From NCBI GenBank assembly GCA_038150305.1, contig JAYOTG010000003.1:1-64000 (forward strand): a stretch of DNA of 64,000 bases, read 5' to 3'. A program made the position numbers and the translations under genes. Origin of the DNA: MGIIa-L3 sp038150305. Lineage in GTDB: Archaea > Thermoplasmatota > Poseidoniia > Poseidoniales > Poseidoniaceae. This document shows, piece after piece, positions 34,250 to 42,802 of this stretch; position 1 is the first letter of the stretch; every line of letters begins with the position of its first letter. The notes below the pieces were generated by a model. It was not told the origin of the DNA, made no database searches, and was given only the letters and a program-made list of their open reading frames with translations.

Positions 34250-35410
34250 GTGGACGGAGGAGGCAAGATCCTGGTCCATTGTGATTTGGACGCCTTCTAT
34301 GCGGCCGTTGAAACGCTTCACCGAGGGCTGGATCCAAACGTTCCGCTGATCATCGGTGCAGATCCGAAATCCGGCCGCGGTCGAGGCATCGTCAGCACCT
34401 GCAATTATGCCGCTCGTGCCTACGGTGTCCGCTCGGCCATGCCGATTAGCGAAGCGTGGAGGCGTTGTCCGGCAGCGCCCGTCGGACCCGCCACGTACGT
34501 GCGTGGATCACACCGGCTCTACGCACGCGCCTCGCGCCGTGTGATGAGCGTGCTCCGCGCGGTCGGCGGCCCCTTCGAACAAGCGAGCATCGACGAAGCC
34601 TACCTCGATGTGACCGAAGCCACAGGAGCCGATTGGGACAAGGCCTTGGCCTTGTGCGAGGGCCTGCAACGGGAGATTGTTGAAGCCACGGGCCTGACGG
34701 CTTCCTTTGGCCTCGGCCCCACACGTCTGCTGGCGAAAATGAGCAGCGAGGAGCGGAAACCACAGGGGATCTTCCGCCTCATGCCAGGGGACGCTTCTGC
34801 GTTCTTCGAAGGCCGATCGTTGAGGGAAATTCCCGGCATCGGTCCCGCAACGGCCACCACCATGCAAGAATGGGGCGTTCAGACGGTGGACGAGGCATAC
34901 GGTCTCGGTGAATTGGCACTGGCTCGCATGGTAGGGCCACGCTTTGCTGCCTGGTTGATGGGGGTGGTCGAAGAGCGCACCAGCGACGACGTGAGCGTCT
35001 TGCGCTCTCGAAAGTCCATCGGAAAAGAGACCACGTTCGAGCGCGATCAGCACGACGAGGAGCAGGTCCTCGAGCACCTGCTTACCTTGGTCGAGCGTGT
35101 CGTGGAACGCGCCTCTGAACTGGGCGTCGTTGGGCGTTTGGGCGAGGTCAAATTGCGCTACAAAGGCTTTGAGACGCGTACGCATCGACGCTCGATACCT
35201 GTGGCCATGGACGACCCTTCGGTGTTCAAAAGCCTCGCCACGCGCTTGTTTGCCACCAGCCTCGAGCGTGAACGCCCCGTCCGTTTGGTTGGCTTCCGCC
35301 TCGGGGATTTGGAGGACCCTCCAACGCGCCAGGTGACCCTTGAGCGGTTCAAGGCGTCCTCAAGCGAGACGGTGCATGGACGTGAGGACGGGTCGGAAGG
35401 CCTCGAGTGA
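34250..35410 (+). CDS. dinB: Y-family DNA polymerase (Dpo4/DinB)
   Basis: 386 residues from GTG 34250. This is a translesion polymerase. The catalytic centre is intact: HCDLDAFYAAVE (Asp12, with Phe16/Tyr17 near the sugar gate) and QASIDEAYLD (Asp115, Glu116). The thumb helix-hairpin-helix is REIPGIGPATATTMQEWG (about residues 196-213), and a little-finger domain extends to about 350. Near the C terminus RQVTLERF resembles a PCNA-binding box (QxxLxxF) without the second aromatic. It is therefore probably active, in contrast to the altered PolB2 next door. Its 3' end overlaps convergent valS by 51 bases. Confidence 0.93.
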   Translation: MDGGGKILVHCDLDAFYAAVETLHRGLDPNVPLIIGADPKSGRGRGIVSTCNYAARAYGVRSAMPISEAWRRCPAAPVGPATYVRGSHRLYARASRRVMSVLRAVGGPFEQASIDEAYLDVTEATGADWDKALALCEGLQREIVEATGLTASFGLGPTRLLAKMSSEERKPQGIFRLMPGDASAFFEGRSLREIPGIGPATATTMQEWGVQTVDEAYGLGELALARMVGPRFAAWLMGVVEERTSDDVSVLRSRKSIGKETTFERDQHDEEQVLEHLLTLVERVVERASELGVVGRLGEVKLRYKGFETRTHRRSIPVAMDDPSVFKSLATRLFATSLERERPVRLVGFRLGDLEDPPTRQVTLERFKASSSETVHGREDGSEGLE

Positions 35411-37852
35411 GGCGGGAAGGTCCATGCCCTCAATGGGTTGATTCAACGCGACGCCTTGTTCCCGCTTCGTCGACCACACCAAGCTGTTGAACGCGGTCAA
35501 ATCACCGGTCAATTGACGCAACGCATCGCCTTCCTCTTGGCCTTCGCCAAGCGCATCGTCGACGTGAGCGGGGTAGGCCCTCGCGTCCACGCACGAGGTG
35601 CCGTACACGGTGGTCGTGATGTGGTGGGTGAAGAAGGGGCAGATCGGCGTGAATGCGGTCAGCGTGTCTCGAACGACTCGGTGAAGCACCCAAGCCGCCG
35701 TGGTGTCCTCGTCGTAGAGCCGCGTTTTGACCATCTCAAGCCAGTGGCTTGGGAGCACGCCCGTCAGGAAATTCTTCAGGGCTTGCGTGGCGGTGTAGAT
35801 GTCCAACGTCGCCCAAGCCTCACGCGACGTGGCCATGACCTTGTGGTGTTCAGCAAGGATCCAGCGGTCTTCGGGTTCAAGGTGTGAAGGAGCGCTTTCG
35901 AGGTCCTCAGGCACATCAAACTGCGAGGCGAAGCGTGCGACGTTGTAGACCTTGGTCAGCACGCCGAAGTATTTCTGCTCGATGTCCTCTGGATTGATTT
36001 GGAAATCATCGCCGACTTGGGCGTCGCAGGCCTTCCACAAGCGGAAACATTCGCTTCCAATCTTGTTGGCCTTGAGGGCCACGGAGCCGTCGGGTCCCTT
36101 GATGCGCCAACTGCCCGTTCGGCCACCGGCACCACACTCGATCACGGAATCCGCATCGATGCCGTTGCCAAGGGATTTCGACATTTTTCTGCCCCAAGGG
36201 TCCATGCCCAAACCGTCGATCCAAACGTGTTTGAACGCAGGTCGGTCAAGCAGAAGCGCGCTCTTGAGCATGGTGTAGTACAACCACGTGCGAACAATCT
36301 CCTTTCCTTGCGGTCGCAGGGCGGTCGGGAAACACCGCTCGAAGCGACCGTCGTCTTCGAGCAGGCCACTCACGAAGAGGTTGGAATTTGAGGAATCCAT
36401 CCACGTGTCAAACACCTTCTCTTCGCCCACGACGTCACTGAGCTCGGAGGCGAGGTCGTCCCACGTTCCGAGGAAGGTTCGGTCGTTTCGGTCGAGAACA
36501 CGGCTTCCAGAGGGTGGGTCTTCGCGCCAAGGTTGCACGTAAGTCCCCTTCGGTGGGACGATGACCTTGGACCCGGAATCCGCATACCAAACTGGAATCT
36601 CTGTGTGGTACCACCTGCGTCGTGAAATGGGCCAGTCGATGGAGATGTTGTCCATCCAATCCAGCAGGAATTGACGGTTCCTGGGCGGATGAAACTCCAC
36701 CTCTTCCACGAGCTCCTTCAAGCGGTCCTGCATGTGCGTTTGCCGGACGTACCATTCCTTGAGCAGGATGATTTCAACGGGGTTCTTGCCACGCTCCGAG
36801 ACGGGAACCTCCTGATCCTTCTCGACCACGTTGGCGATGTTCCCATTCGATTCCAAGTGCTCGATGGCGGCCGCTCGGGCCTCGAGCACCGTCATTCCAG
36901 CGAGCGGCCCAGCGAGCGCGGTCATGCGACCATCAAGGTCGATGGCTTGGAAGGGGTCCAGCCCCAATTCCCGGAAGACGGCGACGTCATTTTGGTCGCC
37001 AAAAGAACAGACCATCAGGACGCCTGAACCGAACTCCATTTTGACCGAGGGGTGCGTGCGCACTTCGACCACGGCCTCACGACCGTCTGTTGGCATGGGC
37101 AAGGCGAGGGTTTGACCGACGAGGTTGCGGTAACGGTCATCGTCAGGGTGAACCACGATCACACCGCACGCACAGATCATCTCTGGGCGAGTGGTCGAGA
37201 TGACCACCTCCTCGCCGTCCTTGGTGTGCCAACGGACGTCCACGAGCTTGGTTTTACGCGTGACCCGCTCAACCTCGGCATCGGCGATGGTCGTGCCTTC
37301 CACGGGGTCGTAGATGTTCGGGCGCAGGTCCTCGATCACGGCACCTTGTTCGAACAGATCGATGAAAATCGCCTGGGTGACGCTGCGGTAATCTGGGGCA
37401 TCGGTGAGGTATTCGCGGTCGAAATCACAGGACAGGCCGACGCGCTTTGCGGTGGTCCGCATGGCTTGTGTAAAGGTTTCAATGGTCGAGGCGCAGAGGT
37501 CCAGGAACTCGCCGCGGTCGTACGTTCGCATTTTGCGTTTCGTGTTCTTTTCCACGGTGAATTCGATGTTGATGCCGTTGCGGTCGACGCCCCACGGGAA
37601 GTAGACTTCCTTGCCAAGCAGGCGTTGGCAGCGGGCGATGACGTCGATCATGGAGTATTGCGCGACAGCACCGATGTGCCAGGTGCCTGAGGGGTAGGGT
37701 GGCGGGGTGTCGATGACGAAAGGCTCGCGTTCGCTTTGAGGATTGAAGGCATACCTTGCATTGTAGGCATCAGGGTCGCTGTAATGCTCTTCTTGGATGC
37801 GCTTTTCCAGGTCGATGCTCCACCGCTTCTCGTTGAGTCGTGGGGTGGGCAT
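35360..37852 (-). CDS. valS: Valyl-tRNA synthetase, archaeal type
   Basis: 830 residues from ATG 37852 (MPTPRLNEKRWSIDLEKR). This class I enzyme charges tRNA-Val. The HIGH motif appears as PPPYPSGTWHIGA and KMSKS as GRKMSKSLGN. The editing domain shows STTRPEMICACGVIVVHPDD, where the usual ETM...AV reads EMICACGV. The WPISRRRWYHTEIPVWY segment and the FDTWMDSSNS signature also fit ValRS. The length is at the shorter end, because the C-terminal coiled coil of bacterial forms is missing, as in archaeal ValRS. Its 3' end overlaps dinB. Confidence 0.93.
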   Translation of the reverse strand: MPTPRLNEKRWSIDLEKRIQEEHYSDPDAYNARYAFNPQSEREPFVIDTPPPYPSGTWHIGAVAQYSMIDVIARCQRLLGKEVYFPWGVDRNGINIEFTVEKNTKRKMRTYDRGEFLDLCASTIETFTQAMRTTAKRVGLSCDFDREYLTDAPDYRSVTQAIFIDLFEQGAVIEDLRPNIYDPVEGTTIADAEVERVTRKTKLVDVRWHTKDGEEVVISTTRPEMICACGVIVVHPDDDRYRNLVGQTLALPMPTDGREAVVEVRTHPSVKMEFGSGVLMVCSFGDQNDVAVFRELGLDPFQAIDLDGRMTALAGPLAGMTVLEARAAAIEHLESNGNIANVVEKDQEVPVSERGKNPVEIILLKEWYVRQTHMQDRLKELVEEVEFHPPRNRQFLLDWMDNISIDWPISRRRWYHTEIPVWYADSGSKVIVPPKGTYVQPWREDPPSGSRVLDRNDRTFLGTWDDLASELSDVVGEEKVFDTWMDSSNSNLFVSGLLEDDGRFERCFPTALRPQGKEIVRTWLYYTMLKSALLLDRPAFKHVWIDGLGMDPWGRKMSKSLGNGIDADSVIECGAGGRTGSWRIKGPDGSVALKANKIGSECFRLWKACDAQVGDDFQINPEDIEQKYFGVLTKVYNVARFASQFDVPEDLESAPSHLEPEDRWILAEHHKVMATSREAWATLDIYTATQALKNFLTGVLPSHWLEMVKTRLYDEDTTAAWVLHRVVRDTLTAFTPICPFFTHHITTTVYGTSCVDARAYPAHVDDALGEGQEEGDALRQLTGDLTAFNSLVWSTKREQGVALNQPIEGMDLPASLEAFRPVLTSMHRLA

Positions 37853-37987
37853 CGCGGTCACCTTGCCCAGAGGGCGGTGTGGCCTCGGGTCGCATCTCTT
37901 CAAGCCATCCCATCCCATCGTTGTTTGACGTGAACGGACACGCACCGGCAACAGACTTTCAAACGGCGTGCGCGGACCAACAACCGG

Positions 37988-40900
37988 ATGGGCAAGGACG
38001 AAGGGTTGGCCGGCGGCGAAGCCGCCTCGGAGGGTCGGCTTTCCGCTTTGCGTCGCGCAGGCCGCGCTTCGATGTCCCGACGGGCTTCAGAAGTCAGCGG
38101 CGCGGTCAAGAATTTCGACGCGAAGTCAGCGGTGGACGCCATGTTGGATGCTCCCTCGAGCCTTCGTCGGGAATGGCAACGCACCGGCGCGATTGGGGCC
38201 ATCACCCGCTTCCCGCTGCTGACCGTCCTCGCCTTCTTCGGCATGACCTTGTTCTTCGTCTCCCACTCGGGTTTCCTCGACAACACAGGGTTCGATCGAG
38301 ACCCAGACAACCCCGCGCTCAACGTCAACGGGGACATGGAAGTGTACCTGCCTGACGGGTCCGACGTCAGTGCCCTCATCGCGAAAGTTGAAGAAGATTG
38401 GACGACCGACGTGATGGTCATTTACATCGAGTCGAACAAAAACAACATCACGGACCAACGCATCCTCCAAGAGATCAGTTACGTCGAGGAGACCCTGAAT
38501 CCCTACATTTCAGACGACGAACTGGACGACGTCATCTACATCCTGTCCCTGTCGACGGTCATCAAAGAGGTCAATTCCAGTGCGCCTCGTGTCCGTACTG
38601 CCCTCATTGAGGAACTTGGCGAATCTGCGTGCCCGCCGGACACGGACGATTGTGCCAGCAGAACAGCAGCGCAGGCGTTGAACGAAGTCCTTGCGTCCAC
38701 CGACGTCGGCGCACGCGCCATCCCGACACAGGGCACCATCGATCTCATTGTGCGTGAAATGTACGAGGACGACGGATCGCCGACGCCGGGTTTGGATAAA
38801 CTGGCGCGGAACACCAACCCGTGCACCCTCGCCGGTGGGCTGTGCGACAACGACGAGGATTCGCTCCTCGACCGTGCCGTGATGGCCATTGCGGTGACTG
38901 AGAACAAACCGGCGAAGCAAATCATTGAGGAGACCCAAGGCCAGTTGGACGAGATCTCGACCAAAAGCCGCCCTTGCCTGTACGACGAAAACGGTGATCC
39001 GAACGCGGAAGCCGGACTGTGCACGTGGGACGATTTGGGATTGAACATGACCTTGACCGGGCCGGTGCCCATCACCAACGCGGTCACGGAGTTTTCCTTC
39101 CAGCTCTTTTGGGACATTTTCCCGATGGCCGTCGTTTTGGTCGCCCTTGGCTTGTTCGTCTTCCACTGCGATTTGCTTCAGACTGGACTGACCGGCATCC
39201 GGCCCCTGCAGGGCATCAAGGTCGTCAGCATTGCAGGTCTTCCGACCTTGTGCGCCGTCTTTTGGACGATGGGCATCTTAGGTTGGACAAATTTCGAGGT
39301 GACCATGACCGTCATCATCGTCGGGCCGATTTTGCTCGCGCTCGGCGTCTCGTACGGCCTTCACATCACCAACCGCTACGCGGAGGAAACTGGGACAAAG
39401 CAGGAGAAGATCCGTGCGGCCATGTCATCCACAGGTCGAGCCGTCTTTTTGTCCGCTGTGACCACCGTGATCGGCTTCGTCTCGCTTGTGTTCACGCCGA
39501 TGGCGCCCATCCAGACCGTTGGCATCGCGCTGTCAGGTGGTATTGTCGTCGTGTACATTCTGACCATGTTCATGGTGCCGAACCTTACGCTCCTTCTCGA
39601 TCTTGAGAAGCCCAAGCACCCACCGCTCTCCGCCTTCAACGTGGTCGTCGAGGTTCCAATCCGTCGCTCGAGTTGGGTGCTGGTGGTGTTCTTTGTGTTC
39701 ATTCTCGTTTCCGCGACCGTGGGCCAAGCCAACGTCGAGGAGAACATCGACCTCCTTGGGATGGCGCCCGAGGACGAGCTCTCCGTCATCAAAATGAAGC
39801 AATACAGCGACGAATTCAACGCCGGTCAGGTCGGTATGGTCTTGGTGCATGCAAACGTGACTGGGAACATCAACGACGAAGATTCAAGCAACGACGATCC
39901 GGCGGCCATCCTCGAGCAAATCGAGGTGCTGGAGACCAAGATCAACGAGGTTGAGAACGCCTCGGCCGTGTCGATTGTCTTCCTGATGAAAGCCACAGGT
40001 GTAGCGGTGTCCATCACCGGAGCCCCCATCGCAGAATTCATCGACGAAACACCCGGCATCCCTGATGAAGTCAAGGACACAGCGACCGCTTTGTTGAACC
40101 AAGAGATCATCGCCGACGCTTCGTTTTGGGATGTCTTGACCAACCCTTCGCAGTACAACATGCCCGGTGATCGCCAATCGCAGATTTTCCTGCTGAACGT
40201 CTTCTATGCCTCCATCACCGAGGAGACGTTGCAGGTGTTCATCAACGAGAATTACGACCGGACCCTCATCCTTGTGGACATGCCCTTCATTCCAGTGGCA
40301 GACACCTCGGTGAGCGTCGATGAAATCAACATCCAGGCGGCCGCTTTTGCCGGTCCAAAAGGCGAGTATGCAGAGGACATCACCGGCGTGGCCGCGACGG
40401 CCATCGAAGTGAACCAATTGATCGTCGGCTCCCAATGGCGCTCCCTTGCCTTCGCAGTTGTGTTGACCATCATCACGCTGGCCATCGTGTTCCGCGATCT
40501 GAAATACTCCTTGTTGACGACATCCCCCGTCATCGCCACCGTTGCCATGCAATGGTTGGTCATGTGGCAACTCGACGTTCCGCTGTCGCTGGTGACGGTG
40601 ATGATCGGGTCCATCCTTGTGGGCGTCGGCGTGGACTTTTCGATTCACATTGCGAACCGCATTCGCGAACTCGGCGGTGGGATAGAGGCGATTCGCACCG
40701 CAGCGGTCGGGACCGGTATGTCGCTCGCTGAGGCGGCCACCGTCACAAGTTTGGGCATGATGACGGCCTACCAAATCCCGATTCCAGAAATCAAACCCTT
40801 CCTCACGGTGATTTTGATCTTGTTGTGGGTGGCCGCTGCCGGAGCCCTCGTGCTCTTGCCTGCCATCTTCGTGGCCCTCGAAAAGGCCGGCGTGACCACG

Positions 40901-41014
40901 GTGGGTGGCCGCTCTGGTCTCGCGAACAAACTCGGTCTCGGTCGAAAGGCCGCTCCAGTTGAGGACGTGGTCTACGATGCCGTCATCGTGGAGCGCACCG
41001 GCGACGCGTGGTGA
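37988..41014 (+). CDS. RND-superfamily (MMPL/SSD-type) exporter
   Basis: 1008 residues. The twofold RND layout is clear. Helix 1 (residues about 72-92) is followed by an extracytoplasmic domain to about 365. A bundle of helices (QLFWDIFPMAVVLVALGLFVF to YILTMFMVPNLTLLLDL, about 370-535) includes the GVSYGLHITNRYAEE motif with its conserved charged residues. Helix 7 (about 560), a second outer domain (about 580-810) and a second bundle with GVGVDFSIHIANRIREL follow. Such proteins use ion gradients to move lipids or hydrophobic compounds, or act with surface proteins. The N-terminal 60 residues are basic and cytoplasmic; a later start at 38072 is possible. Confidence 0.88.
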   Translation: MGKDEGLAGGEAASEGRLSALRRAGRASMSRRASEVSGAVKNFDAKSAVDAMLDAPSSLRREWQRTGAIGAITRFPLLTVLAFFGMTLFFVSHSGFLDNTGFDRDPDNPALNVNGDMEVYLPDGSDVSALIAKVEEDWTTDVMVIYIESNKNNITDQRILQEISYVEETLNPYISDDELDDVIYILSLSTVIKEVNSSAPRVRTALIEELGESACPPDTDDCASRTAAQALNEVLASTDVGARAIPTQGTIDLIVREMYEDDGSPTPGLDKLARNTNPCTLAGGLCDNDEDSLLDRAVMAIAVTENKPAKQIIEETQGQLDEISTKSRPCLYDENGDPNAEAGLCTWDDLGLNMTLTGPVPITNAVTEFSFQLFWDIFPMAVVLVALGLFVFHCDLLQTGLTGIRPLQGIKVVSIAGLPTLCAVFWTMGILGWTNFEVTMTVIIVGPILLALGVSYGLHITNRYAEETGTKQEKIRAAMSSTGRAVFLSAVTTVIGFVSLVFTPMAPIQTVGIALSGGIVVVYILTMFMVPNLTLLLDLEKPKHPPLSAFNVVVEVPIRRSSWVLVVFFVFILVSATVGQANVEENIDLLGMAPEDELSVIKMKQYSDEFNAGQVGMVLVHANVTGNINDEDSSNDDPAAILEQIEVLETKINEVENASAVSIVFLMKATGVAVSITGAPIAEFIDETPGIPDEVKDTATALLNQEIIADASFWDVLTNPSQYNMPGDRQSQIFLLNVFYASITEETLQVFINENYDRTLILVDMPFIPVADTSVSVDEINIQAAAFAGPKGEYAEDITGVAATAIEVNQLIVGSQWRSLAFAVVLTIITLAIVFRDLKYSLLTTSPVIATVAMQWLVMWQLDVPLSLVTVMIGSILVGVGVDFSIHIANRIRELGGGIEAIRTAAVGTGMSLAEAATVTSLGMMTAYQIPIPEIKPFLTVILILLWVAAAGALVLLPAIFVALEKAGVTTVGGRSGLANKLGLGRKAAPVEDVVYDAVIVERTGDAW

Positions 41015-41052
41015 AGCGAGGATTCAATGACCGTGAGGCCTCCCCAGCCATC

Positions 41053-41538
41053 ATGAGGTCCCTCTGGCTCATGAAGTCCGAGCCCCACGTCTATTCCTAT
41101 GACGACCTGGTTGCTGACGGCCAGACGCACTGGGACGGGGTGCGGAATTACCAGGCAAGGAACATGATGCGTGACCAAATGAAGGTCGGCGATCTCGTGC
41201 TGTACTACCACTCCAACACCAAGCCTCCACACGTCGCTGGCCTTGCTCGGGTCGTCCGCGAAGGCTATCCAGACCATACAGCCTTGGACCCCGATTCCAA
41301 GTACTTCGATGCGAAAGCCACCGCTGAAAATCCTCGTTGGAGCATGGTGGACCTCGCACCCGTGGCCGCTTGTCCGGAGGTGGTGTCGCTGGAGGCCATC
41401 AAGTCCGATCCTGCCTTCGAGGGGATGCTTCTGATTCGCCGTGGCCAACGTCTGTCGATTCAACCCGTGGAAGAACACCACTTCCGGCGCGTGCTCTCCT
41501 TGGCCGGCTTCGACGTGGATGCGATGATGGAGGCATGA
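41053..41538 (+). CDS. EVE domain protein
   Basis: 161 residues from ATG 41053. It is a single EVE (PUA-like) domain: RSLWLMKSEPHVYSYDDL at the start, WDGVRNYQARNMMRDQMKVGD, VLYYHSNTKPPHVAGLARVV and a C-terminal RLSIQPVEEHHFRRVLSLAG. EVE proteins bind modified bases in DNA or RNA. It lies 38 bases after the exporter, and its stop overlaps the aminotransferase start (ATGA), so the three are probably one transcript. No modification enzyme is adjacent. Confidence 0.9.
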   Translation: MRSLWLMKSEPHVYSYDDLVADGQTHWDGVRNYQARNMMRDQMKVGDLVLYYHSNTKPPHVAGLARVVREGYPDHTALDPDSKYFDAKATAENPRWSMVDLAPVAACPEVVSLEAIKSDPAFEGMLLIRRGQRLSIQPVEEHHFRRVLSLAGFDVDAMMEA

Positions 41539-42779
41539 CCATGGCGAAGGACGAGGTTCGTGCTGCGGCGAGGGCCCTGTCCATCGAGTACGCGATTCGT
41601 GATGTCGTGGTTCCCGCCACGGCCCTCGAAGCGGAAGGCCATGAGATCATCAAACTGAACATCGGCGACCCCATTGCCTACCCCGGCCTTCCGACCCCTC
41701 AACACATGGTTGACGCCTATGTTGAGGCCGTACAGCGCGGAAACAACGGATACTCGCCGTCGTACGGGCTTCCCGCGCTGCGCGAAGCTGTGGCCGAGGA
41801 GGAACGGAGCAAAGGTTGGCCCGCAAGGCCCGACGACATTTACGTCTGCCACGGCGTCACTGAAGCGCTGCAGCTGCTCTTTGCGGCGGTGCTCGAAGAG
41901 GGCGATGTCGTCCTGGCGCCTGGCCCGCACTATCCTCCGTATATGGCGTATCCACAGATGTACGGTGCGACGACGGTTGAGTACCGTCTTGATCCAAACG
42001 ACGGATGGAAGGTTGACCTCGCTGACCTTGAGGCGAAGATGAACGAGAAGGTCCGTTTTGTGGTGCTCATCAACCCCAACAACCCGACAGGAAACGTGGC
42101 CACACCAGAAGAGGTGGACGCCATGCTTCGCATCGTCAAGACGTGGCCTCAGTGCGTGATCATCGCCGACGAAATCTACGACGGATTGGACTTCACAGGG
42201 CATCATGTCTCTGTCGCAAGCCGTTCAAACGACGTTCCTGTCCTGACCTTGAACGGCGTGTCCAAGGTCTTCTTTGCACCAGGATGGCGCATCGGTTGGT
42301 TCGGTCTTCACGACCCATCCGGGACCTTGGGTGGGGTCCGGGAGGCGCTTGAGCGCCTGCTTCGTTCACGGTTGTGCGCATCAACACCCGCCCAGCACGG
42401 CTACCTGGCGGGACTGACGGGGAACCGCGCCTGGTTGGGCCCTTACCTCGAGCGTGTCCAAGCACAACGGCAGAAATGCCTCGATCGCATTGCTACCATT
42501 GACGGTCTTGAGGTCGAGGCGCCGGGTGGAGCCTTCTACATGTTCATCCGCTTGACCGACGAGGTTTGGGCCAAGAACGACAAGCAATTCGTGTTGGATT
42601 TGCTCCACGAAGAACACGTCTTGCTGGTGCACGGAAGTGGGTTCAGTCCTGACTGTGGCCAGGGTCACGTCAGGTTGGTGTACCTGGCCGACGTTGCTGT
42701 GTTGGACGAAGCCTTTGACCGCATCGAGCGCTTCCTCAATCGGCACCAAAATCGAGCCATGTTGGAGATGGATTCTTGA
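41535..42779 (+). CDS. Class I/II aminotransferase (probable alanine or aspartate type)
   Basis: 414 residues. ATG 41535 overlaps the EVE stop; ATG 41541 is an alternative. This PLP enzyme shows NIGDPIAYPGLPTP, NGYSPSYGLPALREAVA, VTEALQLLFAAVLEEGD, GPHYPPYMA, INPNNPTGNVA, ADEIYDGLDF and the Schiff-base lysine in NGVSKVFFAPGWRIGW, with the substrate Arg in HVRLVYL. The pattern fits the AlaA/aspartate aminotransferase subgroup Igamma. The exact substrate pair cannot be read from the sequence. Confidence 0.88.
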   Translation: MTMAKDEVRAAARALSIEYAIRDVVVPATALEAEGHEIIKLNIGDPIAYPGLPTPQHMVDAYVEAVQRGNNGYSPSYGLPALREAVAEEERSKGWPARPDDIYVCHGVTEALQLLFAAVLEEGDVVLAPGPHYPPYMAYPQMYGATTVEYRLDPNDGWKVDLADLEAKMNEKVRFVVLINPNNPTGNVATPEEVDAMLRIVKTWPQCVIIADEIYDGLDFTGHHVSVASRSNDVPVLTLNGVSKVFFAPGWRIGWFGLHDPSGTLGGVREALERLLRSRLCASTPAQHGYLAGLTGNRAWLGPYLERVQAQRQKCLDRIATIDGLEVEAPGGAFYMFIRLTDEVWAKNDKQFVLDLLHEEHVLLVHGSGFSPDCGQGHVRLVYLADVAVLDEAFDRIERFLNRHQNRAMLEMDS

Positions 42780-42802
42780 GCAGGTCCTGACTCCATCCGG
42801 CC

